DNA of 6,122 nucleotides from Flavobacterium sp. (GTDB lineage Bacteria; Bacteroidota; Bacteroidia; Flavobacteriales; Flavobacteriaceae), in assembly GCA_005792865.1 (NCBI GenBank), contig SXQR01000174.1, positions 1 to 6,122 on the forward strand, read 5' to 3'. Positions 1 to 5,333 of this stretch are shown piece after piece. Within the stretch, counting starts at the first letter, position 1; every line of letters begins with the position of its first letter. The notes under the pieces are model-generated. The model was not told where the DNA came from, made no database searches, and saw only the letters and a program-made list of their open reading frames with translations. The position numbers and the translations under genes were made by a program.

Positions 1-259
1 AACCCGCGGCATGGTGCGCATCGGAACCGAAACGTATCAAAATGGTCCGGGGCGTCACGTCGGGCGGCATGATCCGGTAAATGTCCATCTTGCTTTCTGC
101 CATAAATCCGCCGTTCTTTATTCCGGGATTGGCCGCATTGAAAAAGAATGGCGTCCTGGCTTTCGCCGACAACCACAGCCAGTAAAATCCAACGGGCAGG
201 TAAATCGTCCACGCAGGCCAATATTCCCAATGCGTGAGCCGGTGCCACAACAGCCTCAT
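1..259 (-). CDS. Partial gene, N-terminal 86 residues; possibly an ATP-grasp/ligase-like protein
   Basis: This open frame starts at an ATG whose complement is at 257-259 and stays open to the left edge, so only the N-terminus is present. It begins MRLLWHRLTHWEYWP and is very rich in Trp, Tyr and Phe. A hydrophobic stretch at about residues 14-32 could be a membrane or membrane-associated helix. A conserved-looking block follows, around FFNAANPGIKNGGF (residues 39-52), then AESKMDIYRIMPP. From memory, similar N-termini occur in Bacteroidetes proteins annotated as ATP-grasp or D-alanine-D-alanine ligase-like, but the catalytic part lies outside the window, so this is only a suggestion. The start codon overlaps the stop codon of the upstream NRDE-family gene in an ATGA arrangement (256-259), which supports both the start choice and translational coupling. 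It is the third gene of the operon. The gene itself is well supported; its function is not. Confidence 0.72.
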   Translation of the reverse strand, partial: MRLLWHRLTHWEYWPAWTIYLPVGFYWLWLSAKARTPFFFNAANPGIKNGGFMAESKMDIYRIMPPDVTPRTILIRFGSDAHHAAG

Positions 260-948
260 CTCGCCTGGAATTGGTGAACTTCGGCCCGTACCAGATCAAG
301 GTGCCTGACCGTTATCTCCGGTTGGCCGATGACCGCCTGGGTGATGCTTACGGTCCGCAGGAATCCCCGGTCGATGACAAATCCCTCCCGATCGTTGTTT
401 CCCCCTTGCTGATGGAATTCCAATATGGCTTCGGGTGTGGCAGGCTCCCGGGCAATAAAGTTTGCAAAAAACGACATCCGCCAATCGCGCTGGTCCGGTG
501 GGTACAAAGGCGACGACGACCAGATATGCGCCTCACGCGGATCGATTTCTAACCGGTGCCTGTCCTGTCCATCCCATACCAGTCGGAACAAATTTCCATC
601 GGAATGAAAAATGATCGTGAAAGGTTCGACGCCATCAAGGTCGGCTGTTTCCCAACGCAAAATCGGCGCATCGGCAGTGAAGAAATCCAGCAGGACGATG
701 CCGCGGCTCATCCGGTAGGGCGGATTCCATTCGTGTTTTTCAAAACCGCCGTTCATCAAAACGGCAATATTTTCGGCCTCATCCAGCACGAACCAGGTTC
801 CGCCCGCCTTGGGTTCCTGCGGAAAAACGACCCTTCGGCCCTTGTAATCGCGCCATGTGGGCGCCGAGGCCGAACGTCCGGGCTGCTCGTCGCGGTTTGA
901 AGTGATGACCGTTCCTTGGGAAGTTGGGATAAAGGTTACCGTGCACAT
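256..948 (-). CDS. NRDE family protein (TANGO2/DUF833-like, Ntn-type fold)
   Basis: A 230-residue protein starting MCTVTFIP. The start at 948 is chosen over longer in-frame options because this family begins with Met-Cys; removing Met would expose Cys2 as the N-terminal nucleophile. The family-naming NRDE motif is at residues 18-21, followed by a GGTW turn at 49-52 and an NGG at 66-68, the usual order for the family. The length is close to that of bacterial members. The family, related to eukaryotic TANGO2, has an Ntn-hydrolase-like N-terminus, but no bacterial substrate is established to my knowledge. There is no signal peptide or membrane segment, so it is probably cytoplasmic. The start lies inside the end of the DinB-like gene (13-nt overlap, 936-948) and the stop overlaps the next start (ATGA), so all three genes are probably translated from one mRNA. 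Family assignment is firm; the biochemical role is unknown. Confidence 0.9.
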   Translation of the reverse strand: MCTVTFIPTSQGTVITSNRDEQPGRSASAPTWRDYKGRRVVFPQEPKAGGTWFVLDEAENIAVLMNGGFEKHEWNPPYRMSRGIVLLDFFTADAPILRWETADLDGVEPFTIIFHSDGNLFRLVWDGQDRHRLEIDPREAHIWSSSPLYPPDQRDWRMSFFANFIAREPATPEAILEFHQQGGNNDREGFVIDRGFLRTVSITQAVIGQPEITVRHLDLVRAEVHQFQAR

Positions 949-1421
949 GAATCGCGGTATTCCAGTGTGGATTTGGCTACGCCGAACCCGGACCCAACCG
1001 ATACGTGCGGCATATTTTGCAACGCCACCTTGATGAGTGCCTGGTGGTGAACGGCGTGCTCGAGGTTGTATAGGAGTTCCCTGCAATAGTTCGTTTCGAT
1101 CAGGACTTGCATTCCATCGGAACGGTACTTGAGTTGCAACGGTTTGTCAGGCTGGTCCATCGACGCAAATGACGCCATGACCCTCACGGCCTCCCGGACA
1201 TCGGTTTCCAGAAGAGTCGAACGGTTGCGATCATCATAATCTATCGTTCCCGAGTCATAACCTTTTTGAAGGCATTGCAGCATTTCCACGACATGCCTGA
1301 TGTGTGCCCCTACGCTCGCGCCGTCCAGGGAATCAATCGGCCGTGCATATTCGTCGTTGTTAAGCGCCGTGGCCAAAGCCATCAATTCCGAAAGTCTTTG
1401 CGCAAGCTCCTGAAATACCAT
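936..1421 (-). CDS. DinB-like four-helix-bundle metal-binding protein
   Basis: A 161-residue protein that appears all-helical. Putative metal ligands stand where DinB-family proteins carry them: His40 and His43 in SVGAHIRHVVE (residues 37-46), and His122, His125 and His126 in LEHAVHHQAL (120-129). DinB/YfiT-type proteins use a His triad on a four-helix bundle to bind a divalent metal. Some members are thiol transferases, but most have no known reaction. No signal peptide or transmembrane helix is visible. It is the first gene of the minus-strand operon, starting 29 nt downstream of a terminator that closes the acyl-CoA dehydrogenase gene, so it should have its own promoter. No Shine-Dalgarno sequence precedes the ATG, which is common in Bacteroidetes. 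Its end overlaps the NRDE-family gene by 13 nt. Family membership is fairly secure; the substrate is not known. Confidence 0.85.
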   Translation of the reverse strand: MVFQELAQRLSELMALATALNNDEYARPIDSLDGASVGAHIRHVVEMLQCLQKGYDSGTIDYDDRNRSTLLETDVREAVRVMASFASMDQPDKPLQLKYRSDGMQVLIETNYCRELLYNLEHAVHHQALIKVALQNMPHVSVGSGFGVAKSTLEYRDSCAR

Positions 1422-1440
1422 AAGTAGAAGTTATCGGAAC

Positions 1441-1448
1441 TAAAATTA
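1441..1448 (-). promoter_or_regulatory. Candidate -7 promoter element for the DinB-NRDE operon
   Basis: Read on the minus strand this is TAATTTTA, matching seven of eight positions of the Bacteroidetes TAnnTTTG element. It lies 20 nt upstream of the DinB-like start codon, which would give a leader of roughly 15 nt. The only -33-like sequence available is the T-run of the adjacent terminator. An operon promoter is required here because a terminator lies directly upstream, but the exact element is tentative. Confidence 0.3.
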
Positions 1449-1450
1449 AT

Positions 1451-1471
1451 AAAAAAACCCGGCGAACCGGG
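1451..1471 (-). terminator. Rho-independent terminator of the acyl-CoA dehydrogenase gene
   Basis: On the minus strand, a 5-bp all-GC stem (CCCGG/CCGGG, 1458-1462 pairing with 1467-1471) encloses a TTCG tetraloop and is followed by seven T residues (1457 down to 1451). It begins 7 nt past the acyl-CoA dehydrogenase stop codon, the expected position. This is the clearest terminator in the window and marks a boundary between two transcription units on the same strand. Confidence 0.88.
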
Positions 1472-1478
1472 CTGTATT

Positions 1479-2621
1479 TTAGTCTCTCAGGACACTTCGC
1501 GAGATCACGATCTTCTGGATCTCCGACGTTCCCTCATAAATCTGCGTGATCTTGGCGTCCCGCATCATGCGCTCCACGTGATATTCCTTGACGTATCCGT
1601 TCCCGCCGTGGACCTGTACGGCCTCGACAGCCGTGTCCATCGCGACCTGCGAGGCAAAGAGTTTGGCCATCGCACCGCTCAGGTCATAATTGCGGCCCAT
1701 GTCTTTGTCCCATGCGGCCTTCATGCAAAGATGGCGCGCTGCCTCGATATTGACGGCCATGTCGGCAAGCTTGAAGGCAATGGCCTGGTGGTTGGAAATT
1801 TCCTTGCCGAATGCCTTGCGCTCCTTTGAATATTTAAGGGCCAGTTCATAGGCTCCGGCCGCAATCCCAAGCGCCTGCGAAGCGATGCCGATGCGCCCGC
1901 CTGAAAGCGTCTTCATTGCGAAGGTAAAGCCAAAACCATCCTCGCCGATGCGGTTTTCCTTGGGCACCTTGACATCGTTGAACATCAGCGAGTGCGTATC
2001 TGAACCGCGGATCCCCATTTTTTGCTCCTTGGGCCCGATCTCAAAGCCCGGCATCCCGCGCTCGACGATCAGGGCGTTGATGCCTTTGTGTTTTTTATCC
2101 ACATCGGTCTGCGCGATGACCAGGTAAACCGATGCCGATTTCCCGTTGGTGATCCAGTTCTTGGTCCCGTTCAAAAGGTAGTGGTCGCCCATATCGATGG
2201 CCGTTGTCTTTTGTGAGGTCGCGTCGCTGCCCGCCTCGGGTTCTGAAAGGCAGAAGGCCCCGATGATCTCGCCGGAGGCCAGTCTGGGAAGGTATTTTTG
2301 TTTTTGTTCCTCACTGCCGTAGGCCTGCAATCCCCAGCAAACAAGCGAATTGTTGACCGACATCACCACCGAAGCCGATGCATCGACCTTTGATATCTCC
2401 TCCATCGCGATGACGTATGAAATCGTATCGAGGCCGCTCCCGCCGTATTTGGGATCCACCATCATGCCCATGAATCCCAGCTCACCCATCTTCTTGATCT
2501 GTTCGGCCGGGAATTCCTGTTTTTCGTCGCGCTCGATGACGCCCGGAAGCAGTTCGTTCTGGGCAAAATCACGTGCGGCCTGTTGAATCATCAAATGTTC
2601 TTCGGTAAGGGTAAAATCCAT
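1479..2621 (-). CDS. Acyl-CoA dehydrogenase (short/branched-chain type)
   Basis: A 380-residue soluble FAD enzyme, the normal full length for the family. It oxidises acyl-CoA to trans-2-enoyl-CoA in fatty-acid or branched-chain amino-acid breakdown, passing electrons to electron-transfer flavoprotein. The helical N-terminal domain opens MDFTLTEEHLMIQQ. Family signature 1 is CLSEPEAGSD (residues 124-133) and signature 2 starts QVHGGNGY (336-343) and runs to about 355. The ERKAFGK segment (267-273) belongs to the FAD/dimer region. The catalytic base is probably Glu363 in IYEGTSEIQ (361-369), the position used by butyryl-CoA, short-chain and medium-chain enzymes. The chain-length preference cannot be read from sequence, but the protein most resembles the short-chain/butyryl-CoA group. 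The gene is monocistronic: a terminator follows it and a divergent promoter region precedes it. The start is the first ATG and gives the expected N-terminus. Confidence 0.96.
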   Translation of the reverse strand: MDFTLTEEHLMIQQAARDFAQNELLPGVIERDEKQEFPAEQIKKMGELGFMGMMVDPKYGGSGLDTISYVIAMEEISKVDASASVVMSVNNSLVCWGLQAYGSEEQKQKYLPRLASGEIIGAFCLSEPEAGSDATSQKTTAIDMGDHYLLNGTKNWITNGKSASVYLVIAQTDVDKKHKGINALIVERGMPGFEIGPKEQKMGIRGSDTHSLMFNDVKVPKENRIGEDGFGFTFAMKTLSGGRIGIASQALGIAAGAYELALKYSKERKAFGKEISNHQAIAFKLADMAVNIEAARHLCMKAAWDKDMGRNYDLSGAMAKLFASQVAMDTAVEAVQVHGGNGYVKEYHVERMMRDAKITQIYEGTSEIQKIVISRSVLRD

Positions 2622-2665
2622 TTTATGCTAATGAAATAAAGGTTTAACGAGTAAAAATTTGTGGC

Positions 2666-2673
2666 CAAATATA
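2666..2673 (-). promoter_or_regulatory. -7 promoter element of the acyl-CoA dehydrogenase gene
   Basis: Read on the minus strand this is TATATTTG, an exact match to the Bacteroidetes TAnnTTTG element. It would place the transcription start near 2662 and give a leader of about 40 nt before the ATG at 2621. A good TTTG at -33 is not visible at the normal spacing, so the promoter may be weak or activator-dependent. Confidence 0.55.
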
Positions 2674-2707
2674 CTTTTTAAAAGTCAGATTTTAACCTTT
2701 TCATTTG

Positions 2708-2715
2708 TAATTTTG
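2708..2715 (+). promoter_or_regulatory. -7 promoter element of anmK, very close to the start codon
   Basis: TAATTTTG matches the TAnnTTTG element at every fixed position and ends only 4 nt before the anmK ATG. If used, transcription would begin at about 2718-2720, making the mRNA leaderless or nearly so. There is no Shine-Dalgarno sequence upstream of the ATG, which fits. No clear -33 TTTG is present at the expected spacing. The element could also be a chance match in AT-rich DNA. Confidence 0.45.
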
Positions 2716-2719
2716 AACG

Positions 2720-3784
2720 ATGCAGCCACAAAACTACAACGTTGTAGGCGTCATGTCGGGCACTTCGCTCGACGGGATCGACCTCGCACAAACGACCCTT
2801 TCCTTTGACGGGCAAAAGGTCAGCTTCAGCCTCCTAACCTGTAAAACCGTACCCTATCCTCCGCAATGGCACGCCAAATTGCGCGATGCCGTCAATCTGG
2901 ACGATGAAGCCGTTGCAAGGCTGGACCACGAATACACCGAATTTTTGGGCGGAGTCATCTCGTCTTTCCTTAAAAAACACGCTATTTCACCCGATGCGGT
3001 CTGCTCGCACGGCCATACTGTACGGCACCGCCCGGACCTCGGCTATACGCTGCAAATCGGCAACCTGCGTGAAATTTCACACCATGCAGGAGTTCCGGTG
3101 GTCTGTGATTTCAGGACGGGGGATGTACGGCTCGGAGGACAGGGGGCGCCGCTTGTGCCGATGGGCGACCGGATGCTGTTTGCCGATTATGACTATTGCC
3201 TCAACCTTGGCGGGTTTTCCAATATTTCTTTCGAGTCCGACGGCAAGCGCATCGCCTTTGACATATCGCCCGTGAATACGGTGCTCAACCATTTTGCCAA
3301 CCTGCTCGCCCTGGACTATGATGATCGCGGCGAGATTGCCGGCAGGGGATATATCAATGAAATGTTACTGGAAAGGCTCGACGCGCTTGAATTTTATCGA
3401 TTGCCGTACCCAAAATCCCTTGGGGCCGAATTTGTTCGGGACCAGGTATTGCCGCTCATCGCGCAGTTCGACATTCCCATCGAGGACATCATGCGCACCT
3501 TCACGGAACACGCGGTACACCAGATCGCGCGGTTCCTGGACAACCAAAAGGGACGAATGCTCATCACCGGCGGCGGCGCCTACAATGACTTCCTCATCAA
3601 AAGGCTCGACAACCAGCTTCCCGAAATCGAGGTCGTCATTCCCGACCGGAAAATAATCGAATTCAAGGAAGCATTGGTCTTTGCCCTGCTTGGCGTCCTC
3701 AGGTTGCGCGGCGAGGTCAACGTGCTGGCCAGCGTCACGGGTGCAAGGCACGATCATTCGTCGGGAGTGGTGTATGGGAAATGA
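2720..3784 (+). CDS. anmK: Anhydro-N-acetylmuramic acid kinase
   Basis: A 354-residue cytoplasmic kinase of peptidoglycan recycling. It uses ATP and water to convert 1,6-anhydro-MurNAc, released from cell-wall turnover, to MurNAc-6-phosphate, which the MurQ etherase then uses. The N-terminal nucleotide-binding motif is GVMSGTSLDGID (residues 10-21). Other family blocks are SHGHTVRHRP (96-105), VCDFRTGDVRLGGQGAPLVP (128-147), NLGGFSNIS (162-170) and the C-terminal glycine loop ITGGGAYND (282-290). The catalytic Asp is probably Asp181 in FDISPVN (180-186), where many AnmK proteins have FDTGPGN. The length is slightly below that of the E. coli enzyme. The start is supported by the short N-terminal extension before the glycine motif and by the lack of a better upstream start. 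It is transcribed divergently from the acyl-CoA dehydrogenase gene. A heptamer repeat array begins right after the stop codon. Confidence 0.96.
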   Translation: MQPQNYNVVGVMSGTSLDGIDLAQTTLSFDGQKVSFSLLTCKTVPYPPQWHAKLRDAVNLDDEAVARLDHEYTEFLGGVISSFLKKHAISPDAVCSHGHTVRHRPDLGYTLQIGNLREISHHAGVPVVCDFRTGDVRLGGQGAPLVPMGDRMLFADYDYCLNLGGFSNISFESDGKRIAFDISPVNTVLNHFANLLALDYDDRGEIAGRGYINEMLLERLDALEFYRLPYPKSLGAEFVRDQVLPLIAQFDIPIEDIMRTFTEHAVHQIARFLDNQKGRMLITGGGAYNDFLIKRLDNQLPEIEVVIPDRKIIEFKEALVFALLGVLRLRGEVNVLASVTGARHDHSSGVVYGK

Positions 3785-3827
3785 GTCGAAAGAGCGAAAG
3801 TCGAATGTCCAACGTCGAACGTCGAAC
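3785..3827 (+). repeat. Degenerate 7-bp tandem array A, consensus GTCGAAC
   Basis: Six consecutive units follow the anmK stop codon with no gap. Units at 3785, 3800, 3807, 3814 and 3821 are each 7 nt long, and one worn unit at 3792 is 8 nt. The last two are identical (GTCGAAC); the others differ by one substitution, except the worn unit. Strand is nominal. No coding function is apparent. Confidence 0.8.
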
Positions 3828-3830
3828 GGG

Positions 3831-3843
3831 AGCAGCCGCTGCT
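3831..3843. repeat. Short perfect inverted repeat downstream of anmK
   Basis: AGCAGC and GCTGCT flank a single C, giving a 5-bp hairpin stem with a 3-nt loop in RNA, extendable by two G-C pairs after one mismatch. No T-run follows, so it does not qualify as a standard intrinsic terminator. It may still contribute to ending or stabilising the anmK transcript, since no better candidate was found before the next gene. Confidence 0.4.
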
Positions 3844-3873
3844 ACCTAAAATGTTTGGTTTACCTCCCAACAA

Positions 3874-3915
3874 ACTGAAGGCTGACGGCTGACGACTGTC
3901 GACTGACCACCGTCG
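3874..3915 (+). repeat. Degenerate 7-bp tandem array B, consensus RCTGACG
   Basis: Six heptamers in perfect register start at 3874, 3881, 3888, 3895, 3902 and 3909. The second and third are identical (GCTGACG); the others differ from RCTGACG by one or two bases. The array lies in the gene-free stretch between anmK and the amino-acid dehydrogenase gene. The core CTGAC is shared with array C but differs from array A, although all three have a 7-bp period. Confidence 0.8.
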
Positions 3916-3998
3916 CAATTAGCAAGTTTTAAAGTTCCTTTTTATTCGTCATTTCTTTCACGATTGAAACTTAATAGCTCTCGATTTAACCCATTCAA

Positions 3999-4026
3999 AC
4001 TGTCCCCTGACAGCTGACAGCTGACA
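3999..4026 (+). repeat. Degenerate 7-bp tandem array C, consensus GCTGACA
   Basis: Four heptamers in register start at 3999, 4006, 4013 and 4020. The last two are identical (GCTGACA), the second differs by one base and the first by several. A decayed fifth unit may follow at 4027. The array ends 9 nt before the -7 element of the dehydrogenase gene, so it occupies the place where the -33 promoter element should be. It also contains a CTGTC/GACAG inverted repeat at 4000-4013. Confidence 0.78.
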
Positions 4027-4035
4027 GCTTATACA

Positions 4036-4043
4036 TATCTTTG
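4036..4043 (+). promoter_or_regulatory. -7 promoter element of the amino-acid dehydrogenase gene
   Basis: TATCTTTG matches the Bacteroidetes TAnnTTTG element exactly and lies 18 nt before the ATG at 4062, giving a leader of about 15 nt. There is no TTTG at -33 because repeat array C occupies that position. The element helps decide the start: an upstream in-frame TTG at 4041 lies inside it and would not be transcribed. Confidence 0.6.
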
Positions 4044-4061
4044 CGCCAAATTTTACCTACC

Positions 4062-5294
4062 ATGAAAGACCTGCTGAAAAAATTTGAAGACAAGGAACCC
4101 GAAATCGTATTCAACTGGAAAGATCCCGAGACCGAAGCCGAAGGATGGACCGTCATCAACTCGCTACGCGGAGGCGCGGCGGGCGGCGGGACACGGATGC
4201 GAAAAGGCCTTGACATGAATGAGGTGCTGTCGCTTGCCAAGACCATGGAAATCAAATTTTCGGTAGCGGGTCCTGCCATCGGCGGCGCGAAGTCGGGCAT
4301 CAATTTTGACCCGGCGGATCCGCGCAAGAAAGGCGTGTTGCAGCGCTGGTACAAGGCGGTTTCCCCACTTTTGAAAAGCTACTATGGGACGGGCGGCGAC
4401 CTCAATGTCGATGAGATCCACGAGGTGATCCCCATGACCGAGGATTGCGGTGTGTGGCATCCGCAGGAAGGCGTGTTCAACGGCCATTTCAAACCCACCG
4501 ATGCCGACAAGATCAACCGGATCGGCCAGTTGCGCCAGGGAGTCGTCAAGGTGATCGAGGACGCCTGGTTCACACCGGACCTGTCGCGCAAATATACCGT
4601 CGCCGACATGATCACCGGTTACGGCGTGGCCGAAGCGGTAAGGCATTATTACGACATTTACGGCGGGGACGTCCGGGGCAAGCGCGCCATCGTGCAGGGC
4701 TTCGGCAATGTGGGATCGGCGGCGGCTTATTACCTTTCGCAGATGGGGGCCAAAATCGTCGGGATCCTTGACCGTGACGGCGGCATCCTGTCGGCCGATG
4801 GCCTAAGCCTTGACCAAATGACCACACTTTTCCGGGACAAGGAGGGCAATAAATTGGTTTCCGGCGATATGATTCCCTTCGATGAAATCAATGCAAGGGT
4901 CTGGAGTTTCGGTGCTGAGATCTTTGCACCCTGCGCCGCCTCGCGACTTGTCACCGAATCACAGGTGGGCGAGATGGTCGCCGCCGGTCTGGAGGTCATT
5001 TCCTGCGGAGCGAACGTACCCTTTGCCGACCGCGAGATTTTTTATGGCCCGATTATGGAGAAGGCCGATGCGCAGGTGAGCGTGATCCCTGACTTTATTT
5101 CAAATTGTGGCATGGCGCGCGTCTTTGCCCACCTGATGGAAAAGCGCGTTCCCATGGACGACGCGGGCATCTTTGGCGATACGTCCGAAACCATCCGCAA
5201 GGCCATCGCCCGTACTTTTGAGGCCGGGCATTCCAGGACGGGCATCAGCGCGAGGGCATATGAGATAGCTCTTTCGCAGATATTTGGCTCATAA
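4062..5294 (+). CDS. Glu/Leu/Phe/Val family amino-acid dehydrogenase
   Basis: A 410-residue soluble NAD(P)-dependent enzyme that oxidatively deaminates an amino acid to its 2-oxo acid and ammonium, or runs in reverse. The N-terminal catalytic domain has a GGGTRM motif (residues 41-46). The family signature around AIGGAKSGINFDP (72-84) contains Lys77. Lys65 lies 12 residues earlier, the same spacing as the two catalytic lysines of leucine dehydrogenase. The catalytic Asp is probably Asp113 in GTGGDLNV (109-116). A Rossmann domain follows with GFGNVG (213-218) and an acidic residue near 237. At 410 residues it is longer than typical leucine dehydrogenase (about 365); much of the excess seems to lie between Asp113 and the Rossmann domain (about 128-170). 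GGGTRM favours the Leu/Phe side of the family, but the substrate cannot be fixed. The ATG is preferred because an upstream TTG lies within the promoter. Confidence 0.93.
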   Translation: MKDLLKKFEDKEPEIVFNWKDPETEAEGWTVINSLRGGAAGGGTRMRKGLDMNEVLSLAKTMEIKFSVAGPAIGGAKSGINFDPADPRKKGVLQRWYKAVSPLLKSYYGTGGDLNVDEIHEVIPMTEDCGVWHPQEGVFNGHFKPTDADKINRIGQLRQGVVKVIEDAWFTPDLSRKYTVADMITGYGVAEAVRHYYDIYGGDVRGKRAIVQGFGNVGSAAAYYLSQMGAKIVGILDRDGGILSADGLSLDQMTTLFRDKEGNKLVSGDMIPFDEINARVWSFGAEIFAPCAASRLVTESQVGEMVAAGLEVISCGANVPFADREIFYGPIMEKADAQVSVIPDFISNCGMARVFAHLMEKRVPMDDAGIFGDTSETIRKAIARTFEAGHSRTGISARAYEIALSQIFGS

Positions 5295-5313
5295 CATTTT
5301 TATCTTATTTTCG
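5283..5313 (+). promoter_or_regulatory. Candidate promoter of the TonB-like gene
   Basis: TTTG at 5283-5286, inside the end of the dehydrogenase gene, is separated by 19 nt from TATTTTCG at 5306-5313, which matches seven of eight positions of TAnnTTTG. The spacing fits the Bacteroidetes -33/-7 arrangement and would give a leader of about 15-17 nt. Co-transcription with the dehydrogenase gene remains possible, since no terminator is visible in the 39-bp gap. Confidence 0.4.
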
Positions 5314-5333
5314 TTTTTCATAAAAACAACGCG

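Larger units (their letters stand above)
3785..4061. other. Gene-free intergenic stretch with repeats
   Basis: These 277 bp lie between two co-directional genes and contain no credible coding frame. In order they hold heptamer array A, a small inverted repeat, array B, an AT-rich stretch of about 80 bp (3916-3998) with T-runs but no convincing hairpin, array C, and the -7 element of the dehydrogenase gene. No tRNA or recognisable small RNA was found. Confidence 0.8.

Noticed and set aside
556..900. A 114-codon plus-strand frame opposite the NRDE-family gene.
   Set aside because: It is antisense to a gene with clear family motifs and operon overlaps and has no supporting features of its own.
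949..1086. A longer N-terminus for the NRDE-family protein starting at 1086.
   Set aside because: It would place 46 Arg/Gly-rich residues before the Met-Cys that the family needs at its N-terminus, and it overlaps the DinB-like gene for another 138 nt.
3365..3757. A 130-codon minus-strand frame opposite anmK.
   Set aside because: It lies entirely inside a well-supported kinase gene, has no family motifs and no promoter or start context; open antisense frames are expected in GC-rich DNA.
3916..3998. A terminator for anmK in the AT-rich stretch with T-runs.
   Set aside because: No stem of useful strength precedes the T-runs; the only small self-complementary part is about four weak pairs.
3785..4026. 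The repeat clusters as a CRISPR array.
   Set aside because: Units are only 7 bp, directly tandem, with no unique spacers and no cas genes in the window.
4041..4061. A TTG start at 4041 for the amino-acid dehydrogenase.
   Set aside because: The TTG lies within the predicted -7 promoter element, and the ATG at 4062 gives the expected N-terminus.
4164..4646. A 160-codon minus-strand frame opposite the amino-acid dehydrogenase gene.
   Set aside because: It is a shadow of the catalytic-domain coding sequence with no recognisable motifs.
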